From Pasteurellaceae bacterium Macca (GTDB lineage Bacteria; Pseudomonadota; Gammaproteobacteria; Enterobacterales; Pasteurellaceae), in contig LVZB01000001.1 in assembly GCA_023101485.1 (NCBI GenBank), positions 682,001-746,000 on the forward strand: DNA of 64,000 nucleotides, written 5' to 3'. Positions 38,938 through 46,528 of the stretch are shown here, piece after piece. The notes below the pieces were generated by a model. That model saw nothing but the letters and a program-made list of their open reading frames with translations. It did no database searches and had not been told where the DNA came from. Both the position numbers and the translations under genes were made by a program. How positions within the stretch are numbered: the first letter of the stretch is position 1; every line of letters begins with the position of its first letter.

Positions 38938-39819
38938 ATGAGCAAACAATTATTAAAAGGGCTGATGAGTCAGCAAGGAATGGATCAGAAACAGGTGGCA
39001 AACGCCTTAGGTGTCAGCATAACAACTATTAGCCAGTACCTTGCGGGGAAATATCAAGGGCGGGTGGAAGAGCTAGATATGAAAGTTGAGGCGTTAATTG
39101 CCACCTATAAAGCGAAAGTGTTAGAGAAAAAACTCAATGTCACTTTTGTCCCGACGTTTGCCGCACGCAAGATGATGGACTTGATAAATGAAGTGCATGT
39201 TGAGGGCGATATGGGGATGATTTATGGCGATGCCGGCTTAGGTAAGACGCAGGCAGTGTTGCAGTACGCTCGTCAAAATAGCGCTGCAGTAGTAATTGAA
39301 ACTGATGGGAGTTATTCACCGAAGGTGCTGTTGCAGAAGTTGTGTGGCGCTTTAAAACTTGATGGACGAGGCACGATTGACCAGTTAATGGACTTAATTA
39401 TCGGGCGTTTGGTCGGGAGTTCCAGGGTGTTGTTAATTGATGAGGCGGAGAATTTATCCACCCGTTCATTGGAATTTTTACGCCGTATTCATGATAAATC
39501 CGGTGTTGGTGTGGTGTTGGTGGGGATGCCCCAGTTGCTAGTGAATTTAAGAGGAAGACGGGGTGAGTTGAAGCAGTTGTACAGTCGAGTTTGGCGACAC
39601 TGCCCTCTTGGTAATGAATTATCTGCATCTGATTTGGCTTTACTAACCGAAAATACTTTGGGTACGAAAGAATTTAATACGCTATTTGTGAAATATTCCC
39701 AAGGCAACGCGAGACGGCTGAACAAGTTGATTCGGGGAGCTGTGCGGTTGGCGCATTTAAATGAATGCCCGATTGATGAAGATTTGATTAAAGAGTACAC
39801 AAAATTATTAATCAACTAA
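38938..39819 (+). CDS. B: Mu-type transposition target protein B
   Basis: An AAA+ ATPase that binds target DNA and activates transposase A. Residues 1-60 form a helix-turn-helix (MDQKQVANALGVSITTISQYLAG); Walker A is GDAGLGKTQ near residue 97 and Walker B is VLLIDEAEN, followed by the GMPQLL sensor region. 293 residues from the ATG at 38938, which has CGGAG upstream; a TTG two codons earlier is less likely. MuB is 312 residues. Confidence 0.93.
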   Translation: MSKQLLKGLMSQQGMDQKQVANALGVSITTISQYLAGKYQGRVEELDMKVEALIATYKAKVLEKKLNVTFVPTFAARKMMDLINEVHVEGDMGMIYGDAGLGKTQAVLQYARQNSAAVVIETDGSYSPKVLLQKLCGALKLDGRGTIDQLMDLIIGRLVGSSRVLLIDEAENLSTRSLEFLRRIHDKSGVGVVLVGMPQLLVNLRGRRGELKQLYSRVWRHCPLGNELSASDLALLTENTLGTKEFNTLFVKYSQGNARRLNKLIRGAVRLAHLNECPIDEDLIKEYTKLLIN

Positions 39820-39829
39820 GGGGGAATTT

Positions 39830-40015
39830 ATGGCAATGAAAGCAAGAAAGCGTGAGCAAATTTATGCGGTATATCGGGGGGATAAATTTTTCTTTGATGG
39901 TACGGCAAGAGAAGTGGCTGATGCCTTAGGAATAAAAGTAAGTTCCGTACGCAAGTTGGCAACACCTAGTCAGCAAGTGAGAAGTAAAAGCGGTACAACG
40001 ATTGTAAAACTATAA
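39830..40015 (+). CDS. Small early protein with HTH-like segment
   Basis: A 61-residue basic protein starting MAMKARKREQIYAVYRG. The stretch FFFDGTAREVADALGIKVSSVRKLA looks like a small helix-turn-helix. AAGGGGGAATTT precedes the ATG, ten bases after B. Related small early proteins occur in Mu-like phages, but I cannot name its role. Confidence 0.65.
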   Translation: MAMKARKREQIYAVYRGDKFFFDGTAREVADALGIKVSSVRKLATPSQQVRSKSGTTIVKL

Positions 40016-40037
40016 ACAAACGAAGAGAGAAAGAGCA

Positions 40038-40376
40038 ATGGCAGCATTACGCAATATTAACACTAAAGGGATTCCGAACTACGCCAACGGCGAAGTGAAA
40101 GGTAAAAATGCCCGAATTTTCAATCTTTCAGTCGCTATGGAGTTGGCTGTTTTAGAGTGCGATAAATTGGGGCTGGAAATTGAGAAAGTGGAGTTTGATG
40201 GCAAATTTAGCCCACGACTTTTCGTCAAGAGCAATGCCAAAACCGCCCGCTTGCAGGCAGAAGGCAAAGCCCACTTTTTCGGCATCACACAAAAGCACGG
40301 CGTGACCTACGATCTTGTCAAAATGCCCCTAGCGAATGGGAGCAAAATTATCTGGCTGACTGACCGCTTGCACTAA
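40038..40376 (+). CDS. Uncharacterised early phage protein
   Basis: A 112-residue soluble protein with a good start (AGAGAGAAAGAGCAATG). It is not recognised by motif. The end reads TYDLVKMPLANGSKIIWL. It lies between the HTH-like gene and gam in the semi-essential early region. Confidence 0.65.
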   Translation: MAALRNINTKGIPNYANGEVKGKNARIFNLSVAMELAVLECDKLGLEIEKVEFDGKFSPRLFVKSNAKTARLQAEGKAHFFGITQKHGVTYDLVKMPLANGSKIIWLTDRLH

Positions 40377-40400
40377 TTTTTTAACCATAGGAGAAAGAAA

Positions 40401-40922
40401 ATGAGTAAAACCACCAAAACTCGTGTAAAAGCCGCAGCAAAACTGCGTTTTACCACCGTCGAACAAGTGCAATCAGCGATTAAGGAAATCGGCGATTTAA
40501 GCCGAGAGCACACAAGGCTGACTACTGAAATGAACGACTTAATCGGCGAAACCAGCGAGAAATTTGCTCCGCAACTCACCCAGCTTAAAAATGAAATTGA
40601 ACCGTTGCAACAAGCGGTGCAGGAATACTGTGAAGCCCACCGAGAGGAGCTTACGGAGAACGGCAAAAGCAAAACGGCAACTTTTATCACAGGCGAAGTG
40701 CAATGGCGAGCAAGACCGCCGTCAGTGTCGATTCGGGGAGCGGATAGCGTATTAGAAAGCCTCAACCGCTTAGGGCTAGGCCGTTTTATTCGTACCAAAA
40801 ACGAAATTAACAAAGAAGCGTTACTCAACGAACCCGATGTTGCCAAAGGTATTGCAGGCATCACTATCAAGCAAGGGGTGGAAGATTTTGTGATTAAGCC
40901 GTTTGAGCAGAAGGGGGCGTAA
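40401..40922 (+). CDS. gam: Host-nuclease inhibitor Gam
   Basis: A 173-residue member of the Mu Gam family, which binds DNA ends as a dimer and protects them from RecBCD; it is related to Ku. The long N-terminal helix (VQSAIKEIGDLSREHTRLTTEMNDLI) and the sheet segment TFITGEVQWRARPPSVSIRG are typical. The stop overlaps the start of a tiny downstream frame. AGGAGAAAG precedes the ATG. Confidence 0.93.
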   Translation: MSKTTKTRVKAAAKLRFTTVEQVQSAIKEIGDLSREHTRLTTEMNDLIGETSEKFAPQLTQLKNEIEPLQQAVQEYCEAHREELTENGKSKTATFITGEVQWRARPPSVSIRGADSVLESLNRLGLGRFIRTKNEINKEALLNEPDVAKGIAGITIKQGVEDFVIKPFEQKGA

Positions 40923-40999
40923 TGGGGGATGTTCTTGTTGTTGTAGGTTATTACTGTCTGATGGGTTGGGTGGCTTGGCTTGCAGCCACTAAACTTTAA
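40922..40999 (+). CDS. Possible 25-residue membrane peptide
   Basis: ATG at 40922 overlaps the gam stop (TAATG). The peptide MGDVLVVVGYYCLMGWVAWL ends in AATKL, one membrane helix. Translational coupling makes expression plausible, but it could be fortuitous. A hairpin AATACCC/GGGTATT (41010-41041) follows. Confidence 0.45.
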   Translation: MGDVLVVVGYYCLMGWVAWLAATKL

Positions 41000-41074
41000 A
41001 ACCCTTTTCAATACCCTTTAAACCCTATTTTAAGGGGTATTTATAAAGTGTTTTAGATAAATAGGAGAACCCAA

Positions 41075-41293
41075 ATGAGCAATATGAACAAAGCAGAAGT
41101 GTTTGATGCGTTCAAGCATTGGAGTAGCGCAGCAGCAAGGGCGGAGCAGAAAGGCGATTATAAACAAGCCATAGAAAGTTGGAGTGCTGCGGAAAAATTT
41201 GCTGAAACAGAAGCTAATCAGCTTTGGTGTCAAAACCGAGGTAAATTTTGCCAACGCGTTTATAAAAAACCGTTTGGAGGAGCAAGACGATGA
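41075..41293 (+). CDS. ANR-family transcriptional regulator
   Basis: The 72-residue protein matches the ANR pattern (AggR-activated regulator, Aar): AFKHWSSAAARAEQKGDYKQAIESWSAAEKFA followed by ANQLWCQNRGKFC. ANR proteins bind and inhibit AraC-type virulence activators in enteric pathogens, and Pasteurellaceae carry relatives. A phage copy could alter host gene control in the lysogen or act on a phage regulator. AGGAG precedes the start. Its stop overlaps the next start. Confidence 0.75.
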   Translation: MSNMNKAEVFDAFKHWSSAAARAEQKGDYKQAIESWSAAEKFAETEANQLWCQNRGKFCQRVYKKPFGGARR

Positions 41294-41445
41294 GCCAAGC
41301 GGAATATCTTGAAATGCGAATTAGTGAGTGCATACGCCAGCTACAACAGGCATTAAATGCCGACAACCCACAACAAGCGGTCGTTTTTTTGGGGAATGTG
41401 CAAAACCAACTACCACAGATTCAGCGACAACTAGCAATGCAATGA
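41290..41445 (+). CDS. Small early protein
   Basis: A 51-residue frame starting MSQAEYLEMRISECIRQLQQ with start ATG overlapping the ANR stop (ATGA). It is mostly Gln-rich helix and contains a full uptake signal (41373), read as QQAVVF. Coupled start and stop on both sides support translation. Function unknown. Confidence 0.6.
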   Translation: MSQAEYLEMRISECIRQLQQALNADNPQQAVVFLGNVQNQLPQIQRQLAMQ

Positions 41446-41690
41446 AGCGATTTTATTTCAAATCTTATCTAACGAGCCCAACTGATAAACAAGTTTCGGT
41501 CGATATTAAAAACAAGGTATTTAAGCCTTTTCATAGCCTTTATCCTTCTGGATGCTGTCGTCTATTAAGAGATATTCCAGAGGCTCATTACTTGCCTGAT
41601 GAGGGTTATGTGGTCGTGTATCGAAAAGGAAATACTAAAGAGCGTTATTTTTTTAACGTGAGAAAAATCAAGGAGGAAAACAAAATGTAG
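41442..41690 (+). CDS. Uncharacterised early phage protein
   Basis: An 82-residue protein starting MKRFYFKSYLTSPTDKQVS, with an ATG overlapping the previous stop (ATGA). It is basic and ends KIKEENKM. No family recognised. After it, ACCGCCCC (41708) and GGGGCGGT (41753-41760) could form a hairpin before the next gene. Confidence 0.6.
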   Translation: MKRFYFKSYLTSPTDKQVSVDIKNKVFKPFHSLYPSGCCRLLRDIPEAHYLPDEGYVVVYRKGNTKERYFFNVRKIKEENKM

Positions 41691-41833
41691 CTTTGAATTT
41701 TAAACAAACCGCCCCACCCAATTTTAACCTTGTTTAAATTGTGTAATGCGCAGGGGCGGTGGCTTAAAGCCGATAATTTAGCCTTTGTGCTAAGGGTTAA
41801 GTTATCTGTTTTAACCACGAACGAGGAGAAAAA

Positions 41834-42388
41834 ATGTACTTCCGATTTTTTAAGGGGGACTTAACCCAAGAGCCACTCAAATCCCTTGAAGCCAACTGGC
41901 GAGAGCTCAGAGAAGAGCGAGATAAGCTGTTACAGGTAATTTTTAACGATATTCCGTTTAATGACGGCTGGGTAGGTAGTGAAGAAAGTATTTTCGGCAT
42001 TGTTGTTAATGCCGACAACCCTGAATTAGAAACGCTTAAAACCATAAAAGGCTATAAGATTGAGCCGTATAAGGAGAGATTTAAAATCACTGCTGATAAA
42101 CGCTACAAAGCGGGTAAGGTGTTAGACAAAATGATTAAAGCCATTCGGGAAATTTTACACAAGCACCCTAGCTTTTCTCGTTATGCCATTAAGCAACTTG
42201 GTTTAGATTGCTGGATTTTTACTAATGAAGGGCGTGCTTTCTTTTCTGTTTGTGGTGTAGAAAATAGCGTATTTCTTGTCGAGATACCCCAGAAAGAACA
42301 GGGGGATAAAGGCGATGAATTCCCCCAAATTCCCGACTATTTAACTGAAATTAAAGAGAGTGAATTTTTAGCCCTACAAGGCAAATAA
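41834..42388 (+). CDS. Uncharacterised early phage protein, possibly DUF5420
   Basis: A 184-residue protein starting MYFRFFKGDLTQEPLKSL with GAGGAG upstream. It resembles short proteins of unknown function found in Haemophilus prophages (DUF5420 comes to mind, not verified). Mixed alpha/beta, no signal peptide. Confidence 0.65.
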   Translation: MYFRFFKGDLTQEPLKSLEANWRELREERDKLLQVIFNDIPFNDGWVGSEESIFGIVVNADNPELETLKTIKGYKIEPYKERFKITADKRYKAGKVLDKMIKAIREILHKHPSFSRYAIKQLGLDCWIFTNEGRAFFSVCGVENSVFLVEIPQKEQGDKGDEFPQIPDYLTEIKESEFLALQGK

Positions 42389-42456
42389 AACCCATTTACA
42401 GCCCTTTTACTCTGATATTAAAAGGGCTGAATAATGTGTTTTATTAAGGAGGTGCA

Positions 42457-43029
42457 ATGAAGCTATGTCGATGCCCGATTTGCCATTCGGATTTAACGCT
42501 CGAAGCGTTAATGGAAGATGAGGCTGGGCGTGTGTTATTAAATAAGATCTTGAATATGGGCTATGGTTGCGGAAGTGCTGTAGTGGGGTATTTGGGGCTG
42601 TTTAAGCCGGCAAAAAGCACGCTAAGCAATAGCCGTGCGGTGCGTATTTTAGATGGGCTTTTAGAACTGTATGATTGCTCGCATTTGCTTGCCCATGCAT
42701 TAAGCGAAACGGTGGAGCAAGTGCGTAAAAACCGCCGTGAGGGTGGGCGATGTGAGCCATTGAGCAATCATAACTATTTGAAAAAGGTGTATGAAAGTTG
42801 CCGACCACAATTTGCTCCATCCAATCAAGGGCGGCGCGTGGATAAAGCGCCCCAATATGATAGCCAAGAGAAACAGGCACGAGGGGCGGAGGAGAAACGG
42901 TTAAATAACATTGGCTACATTGATCGCTTAGTGAAATTAAAAGGGGTGGAAGGTTGCCGTGGTTTACACGGCTTTGAAGACTGGCAAAAATGGCAAGAGG
43001 AGAAGCAAAATGTACGCACAAACCCGTAA
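42457..43029 (+). CDS. Early phage protein with N-terminal zinc-knuckle
   Basis: The 190-residue product begins MKLCRCPICHSDL, where C4-x-C6-x2-C9-like cysteines and His suggest a zinc knuckle. The centre is helical, the rest basic and low-complexity. The AAGGAGGTG site is the strongest in this region. It overlaps the start of gemA by 20 bases. Relatives occur just before gemA in Mu-like phages, which may suit a role in early replication control. No enzyme motif. Confidence 0.6.
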   Translation: MKLCRCPICHSDLTLEALMEDEAGRVLLNKILNMGYGCGSAVVGYLGLFKPAKSTLSNSRAVRILDGLLELYDCSHLLAHALSETVEQVRKNRREGGRCEPLSNHNYLKKVYESCRPQFAPSNQGRRVDKAPQYDSQEKQARGAEEKRLNNIGYIDRLVKLKGVEGCRGLHGFEDWQKWQEEKQNVRTNP

Positions 43030-43432
43030 GCAGATGATTCAGAAGATTCATATTGCGAAAAATCAACTTAAACTTGATGAGGAAGGCTACAAAATGTTGC
43101 TGTTGCAAGCGGTCGATAAGCCGAGTTGCGCCATGATGACGGACGGGGAATTGATGATCGTTCTTCAAGTGATGAAAGCCAAAGGGTTTAAGGTGAAGTC
43201 TAAAAAATATGGCAAAACGCCCGAGGCAAGCGCTTATAACCCCGTTAGACAAAGTTATTTAGATAAAATCAAAGCGCTTTTAGTGGGGAGTGGCAAAAGC
43301 TGGCAATATGTGCATGCCATTTGCAAGCGGTCGTTCGGTAAAGAAAAACTGCAATGGTGTACCGATGAGGAGATCTACCGCGTGTTGCAGATGTTAGCGG
43401 TGTATAACAATCGGAATGGAATACGTGTTTAA
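43010..43432 (+). CDS. gemA: GemA-like early regulator (DUF1018)
   Basis: A 140-residue protein of the Mu GemA/gp16 family, starting MYAQTRKQMIQKIHIAKNQL, with EGYKMLLLQAV and a C-terminal SYLDKIKALLVGSGKSWQYV. In Mu this gene alters host gene expression and DNA topology. I chose the ATG at 43010 (GAGGAGAAG upstream); the frame also runs upstream to 42959 without a site. An insertion sequence lies 20 bases after its stop. Confidence 0.88.
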   Translation: MYAQTRKQMIQKIHIAKNQLKLDEEGYKMLLLQAVDKPSCAMMTDGELMIVLQVMKAKGFKVKSKKYGKTPEASAYNPVRQSYLDKIKALLVGSGKSWQYVHAICKRSFGKEKLQWCTDEEIYRVLQMLAVYNNRNGIRV

Positions 43433-43452
43433 TTCTGTTTTACAAAATTTTT

Positions 43453-44171
43453 GGGGCTGTCCTAGATAACTAGACCAAACTCTCTTTAACTAATTGTTTT
43501 AGAAAGGAAATTTGAGACTTTAAGTTACTGTGATTAAAACGCCATTCACATTCTTTCAAATACAGCCCAAAATGAGCTTTGGGAATACCATTAAATTTGC
43601 GTAAATGGCGTTTTGCTTGGTTCCAGAAATTCTCAATTCCGTTAATGTGATTTTGTTTTTCTGCAAAGTGCGTACTATGGTTGATACGAAAATGATTAAA
43701 TTCACTCACATCAAGTACATCATAACTTCGATAGAAATCCGTGTAAACAATGCTATCAGGCTTAACTTGTTCTCGAATTATCGGTAACAACGTGGCGGAT
43801 TGCGTGTTCGGTACGGCAACAGTATAAACTTTGCCATTGCGTTTCAACAGCCCGAATACCGCAGTTTTACCCGCTGCACCACGTCCACGCTTGCCTTTGC
43901 GTGTACCACCAAAATAGCTTTCATCGGCTTCTATTTCCCCATCAAACATCTCCAAATGTGGGCTGTTTTGATAGATAAGAAATCGCAAGCGATGAAAATA
44001 GTAAGCGGCAGTTGTCTTGTTTACATTCACTAGTTCAGCAGCAGTTCTCGCTGTAACTCCTGCAACAAACAGTTCAATAAGTTTATTTTGTTTGTGCTGA
44101 CTTAAACGACTTTTTCTCATTTGACTATCTTAACCCAAATCGAGTTTTTAGTCGTTATCTAGGACAGCCCC
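43453..44171 (-). mobile_element. IS1016-type insertion sequence (IS1595 family), copy 2
   Basis: A 719-bp copy identical in length and 18-bp ends to the element at 18405, in reverse orientation. It is flanked by a perfect 8-bp duplication AAATTTTT (43445-43452 and 44172-44179). It entered between gemA and the antirepressor leader and breaks the early region without hitting a gene. Near identity with copy 1 points to recent movement within this genome. Confidence 0.97.
43470..44120 (-). CDS. IS1016-type transposase, copy 2
   Basis: A 216-residue intact DDE transposase, the same as copy 1 except Ala for Val in GRGAAGK. The orientation opposes the phage early operon, so it may be polar on the genes beyond it. 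Confidence 0.95.
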   Translation of the reverse strand: MRKSRLSQHKQNKLIELFVAGVTARTAAELVNVNKTTAAYYFHRLRFLIYQNSPHLEMFDGEIEADESYFGGTRKGKRGRGAAGKTAVFGLLKRNGKVYTVAVPNTQSATLLPIIREQVKPDSIVYTDFYRSYDVLDVSEFNHFRINHSTHFAEKQNHINGIENFWNQAKRHLRKFNGIPKAHFGLYLKECEWRFNHSNLKSQISFLKQLVKESLV

Positions 44172-44174
44172 AAA

Positions 44175-44188
44175 TTTTTTGCATAACC
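44175..44188 (+). other. Extra copy of the prophage-end motif
   Basis: TTTTTTGCATAACC matches the putative L3 site for 13 of 14 bases. It lies 9.3 kb inside the prophage and directly at the insertion sequence. Before the insertion it would have read AAAATTTTTTGCATAACC. Confidence 0.5.
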
Positions 44189-44375
44189 TACTTTTGGGAC
44201 TTGATTTTGACAAGAAAAAGTTTTAATTTGTCGATCAAGCTCTCAAAAAGCGACATAAACGGCTGGCACAGCCGACCATTTGTGCTATTTTTTTGCCTGA
44301 AAGTTGGTTACACGAATGCCCAGAGCGTCATTGTATTCAAACAATAAGGTAGAAAAAGTAAACAATATAACTCAA

Positions 44376-44455
44376 TGACCGACAGTGTGAAGAATACAAC
44401 ACCCATAAGGGGAATAATTCCGCTGTTTTTATGTGCAGTTTTGAGCTGTCGGTCA
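44376..44455 (+). ncRNA. Candidate C4-like antisense RNA before the antirepressor
   Basis: TGACCGACAG (44376-44385) and CTGTCGGTCA (44446-44455) form a perfect 10-bp closing stem. Inside are GTGT/ACAC, CCC-ATAA-GGG and GGAA-TAA-TTCC, a branched fold. The element directly precedes an Ant-domain gene, as C4 RNA does in phages P1 and P7, where it blocks antirepressor translation. I could not test the covariance model. Upstream, GGCTG-GCA-CAGCC at about 44262 may be part of the same leader. Apart from these hairpins the 325-bp gap 44172-44496 shows no gene. Confidence 0.4.
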
Positions 44456-44487
44456 CCCTACTCAAAATAGGGTCTATTTTCAAATAG
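44455..44487 (+). promoter_or_regulatory. Hairpins over the antirepressor ribosome site
   Basis: ACCCTA-CTCAAAA-TAGGGT and CTATTT-TC-AAATAG form two consecutive stems. The second ends on AGGAA, the only candidate ribosome site for the ATG at 44497, so translation may depend on its opening. Confidence 0.45.
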
Positions 44488-44496
44488 GAACACATA

Positions 44497-45090
44497 ATGA
44501 CAAACCTACCTATCCAAGCCTTTAACGGCTCAATTCAAAATCAATCCGTTCAACTGATCAATGCTCGTGATCTTTATCAGTTTTTACAAGTCAAACGGGA
44601 TTTTTCAAACTGGATAAAATCTCGCATTACTGATTATAATTTCACCGAAAATGAAGATTACACTTGCTCGCCAAATTTGGCGAGCGAGAAAAATCAAGGG
44701 CTGACAAGGTTTTGGGGCGGTCAAAATAAAATTGACTACCACATCACCCTTGATATGGCAAAAGAGCTGTGTATGTTGGAACGCTCCGAACTCGGGCAAC
44801 AAGCACGGCGTTATTTTATTCAAATGGAAAAAGAAGCGGTGGCACTGGCAACCCAAAATGCTTTACTTGTGGAACAGGCTCAACAGGCATTTTTAACCGC
44901 TTTCCCTGAATATAAAGCGATTATCCGCTACCGTGAAATGGGGCTAACTAACGGCGAAATCGGTAAATTACTGGATTTAAGCCGAAAAGGGCTGGAACTT
45001 CGCCTTGCCAAACTCTTTCAGCTAGGATTATTGGAGCGAAAAAGCATTATCGCCAATCAAAGCCAACTGGCATTAAACTTTATCGCATAG
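44497..45090 (+). CDS. AntA/AntB-domain antirepressor
   Basis: A 197-residue protein whose N-terminal domain is of the AntA/AntB type (LINARDLYQFLQVKRDFSNWI, then DYHITLDMAKELCMLERSELGQQARRYFI). The C-terminal half carries a helix-turn-helix (YREMGLTNGEIGKLLDLSRKGLELRLAKL). Proteins of this class bind and switch off phage repressors. Its partner may be the S24-type repressor at 35156 or that of a rival phage. Antirepressors are unusual at this place in Mu-like phages. Confidence 0.85.
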   Translation: MTNLPIQAFNGSIQNQSVQLINARDLYQFLQVKRDFSNWIKSRITDYNFTENEDYTCSPNLASEKNQGLTRFWGGQNKIDYHITLDMAKELCMLERSELGQQARRYFIQMEKEAVALATQNALLVEQAQQAFLTAFPEYKAIIRYREMGLTNGEIGKLLDLSRKGLELRLAKLFQLGLLERKSIIANQSQLALNFIA

Positions 45091-45098
45091 GGGGCAAT

Positions 45099-45305
45099 AT
45101 GAGAACCTTATTTGAAGATGTTTTATATCAAAATGAGCAACTTGCCAACGGTTTAGCCAGTTTAGGGCATTTATTAGCGATTGTTGATCAGACTGCCGAT
45201 CAGATTTCCGTTGGCGACTTAGCCAACCTCATTCAGCTATTAGCAACGGCGAGTCAAAAACAGGTAAAAGAAATGAATAACGTGTTAGAGGCACTGTATA
45301 ATTAA
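45099..45305 (+). CDS. Small phage protein
   Basis: A 68-residue acidic helical protein (MRTLFEDVLYQNEQLANGLA), nine bases after the antirepressor, with GGGGGC upstream. Probably co-translated with it. Family not recognised. Confidence 0.6.
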   Translation: MRTLFEDVLYQNEQLANGLASLGHLLAIVDQTADQISVGDLANLIQLLATASQKQVKEMNNVLEALYN

Positions 45306-45322
45306 CCCTTTAAAAAAGATTT

Positions 45323-45345
45323 AAACCGCCTTTTGGGCGGTTTTT
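45323..45345. terminator. Bidirectional terminator
   Basis: AAACCGCC and GGCGGTTT pair with loop TTTTG, followed by TTTTT on one strand and a run of A (T on the other) upstream. It separates the plus-strand early genes from the minus-strand gene at 45350. Confidence 0.85.
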
Positions 45346-45349
45346 AAAT

Positions 45350-45870
45350 TTATAGATCACCTTGTAGTTCAGCTTTACTTTCTTTGTTTCTTTTTTCACC
45401 AAAATCTGGTTGAGTATACATAATAAAGGCACTTTCTCTTCTGTTGGAGTCTATGCTTACACGGTAAATGACAGTATCATTATCAAATCCTACATCCCAA
45501 TTTGAATCTGGTGGGAAATTACCATCTTGTGGGAGGCTTTCCGGCTGACTTGACGGTCTGCCATATTTTTCTACTAATCCCTCAGCGGCAGAGGTCATTT
45601 TATCTTTTGGTACTAGAATACTTAGTCGTGAAAGTTTCTTATCAATGAAAAAAGCATAACCGTAGGTTGTGCCTTTACCAAATTGGAATTTAGGGCAGCC
45701 AAAAGCACCATTTTGTTTTAAATCAAACCAGCCTGATTTGCAACTTTTTGATTTTTTACTTGTTCAAGAGTTGAACCAAATTTAATGTCTTTGTATCCAT
45801 CAACAGCAAAAGCCGATGATGTAAGCGCTAAACTGAATGTAATAAATAATGGAAATTTAACGATTTTCAT
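45350..45870 (-). pseudogene. Secreted-protein gene with a one-base frameshift
   Basis: From the ATG at 45870 (AGGTGA upstream) the frame reads a clear signal peptide, MKIVKFPLFITFSLALTSSAFA, then about 28 residues and stops in a wrong frame. The other frame continues from CKSGWFDL to the end at 45350. One extra A in the A5 run (plus-strand T-run 45745-45749) would join them as KNQK-SCKSGWFDL, giving about 173 residues, a small periplasmic or secreted protein with two cysteines. It is encoded against the phage genes, like a moron. The change may be a real mutation, phase variation in the A-runs, or a sequencing error. Confidence 0.75.
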
Positions 45871-46023
45871 AGAAAGTCACCTAAGATTTATGAGTTAAAA
45901 GGCAAGATATTCTAACATAGGTGCTCTTCTTTTACACAATTTTACAAAAAAAGCGTACCAAAAGTTCACAGTTTTAAAATTTGAATGTGAGAATACTGAA
46001 ATTTATCCGTATTGGAGGATGCA

Positions 46024-46446
46024 ATGTGTGAACTTGAACAAGTTGAAGCCTATCTCCCTGACGTTGTGCAGGAGATGGTGTCGGTGATTGGTTTGCCGGC
46101 GACAGAAAAAGTGATTCAGCATTTTGGTGGGGTGGATTTTCGTTTTTCACTGGGTAAATGGTATTTCCCGAAAATGGTGGAGGTGATTGGCAAGGAGTCT
46201 GCTGATTCACTACGCCGTTATTTTAAGCGTGAGAAAATTTATATCCCTCGTTGCGACAGAGCATTGAGAGCATTGCGCAATGCCCGTTTTAAGGCAGAAT
46301 TTGAGGCATTAAAACGGGAACAAGCATTAAGTGGCAATATGGCAATGATTGCCCTTTGCCCGAAATATGGCATTTCCGAACGGTATGGCTGGGAAATTGT
46401 GCGTGAACGCCTGCCTTGTGCCACTGCTCAACAAGGCTTATTTTAG
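46024..46446 (+). CDS. mor: Mor/C-family transcription activator
   Basis: The 140-residue protein belongs to the Mor family: the dimerization part (LPATEKVIQHFGGVDFRFSLGK-like) and a C-terminal helix-turn-helix around MIALCPKYGISERYGWEIV. In Mu, Mor turns on middle transcription and its relative C turns on late genes. Only one such protein is seen here, so it may serve both. I chose the ATG at 46024 (GGAGG upstream). A shared motif that may be its target lies just after its stop and again at 54195. Confidence 0.9.
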   Translation: MCELEQVEAYLPDVVQEMVSVIGLPATEKVIQHFGGVDFRFSLGKWYFPKMVEVIGKESADSLRRYFKREKIYIPRCDRALRALRNARFKAEFEALKREQALSGNMAMIALCPKYGISERYGWEIVRERLPCATAQQGLF

Positions 46447-46448
46447 CC

Positions 46449-46474
46449 TACTGAACGCCCTCCCCTCTCTCCCT
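46449..46474 (+). promoter_or_regulatory. Candidate activator-dependent late promoter, lysis genes
   Basis: TACTGAAC-N3-CTCCCCTCT-N-TCCCT occurs here, two bases after the mor stop, and again at 54195-54220 with identical spacing. The distance from motif start to the next start codon is 80 bases here and 77 there. It would correspond to Mu Plys. Confidence 0.6.
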
Positions 46475-46494
46475 TACGTTAAACAGGTAAAAAT

Positions 46495-46528
46495 GCCCCT
46501 TGTGTTTTTTTCATTAGGGGCTTTTTTT
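46495..46528 (+). terminator. Terminator after mor, overlapping the amidase ribosome site
   Basis: GCCCCT (46495-46500) pairs with AGGGGC (46516-46521), then seven T. AGGGG is also the best ribosome site for the ATG at 46529, so the hairpin could limit translation too. Confidence 0.8.

Noticed and set aside
41328-41441. Upstream extension of the 82-residue gene at 41442
   Set aside because: It overlaps the coupled 51-residue gene at 41290 in another frame and has Thr-rich shadow composition; the ATG at 41442 fits the stop-start overlap.
43605-44033. Plus-strand frames of 60 and 77 residues inside the insertion sequence
   Set aside because: They are antisense shadows of the transposase and occur identically in the other copy.
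46349-46528. N-terminal extension of the amidase
   Set aside because: It overlaps mor and crosses a terminator; the conserved enzyme begins at the ATG at 46529.
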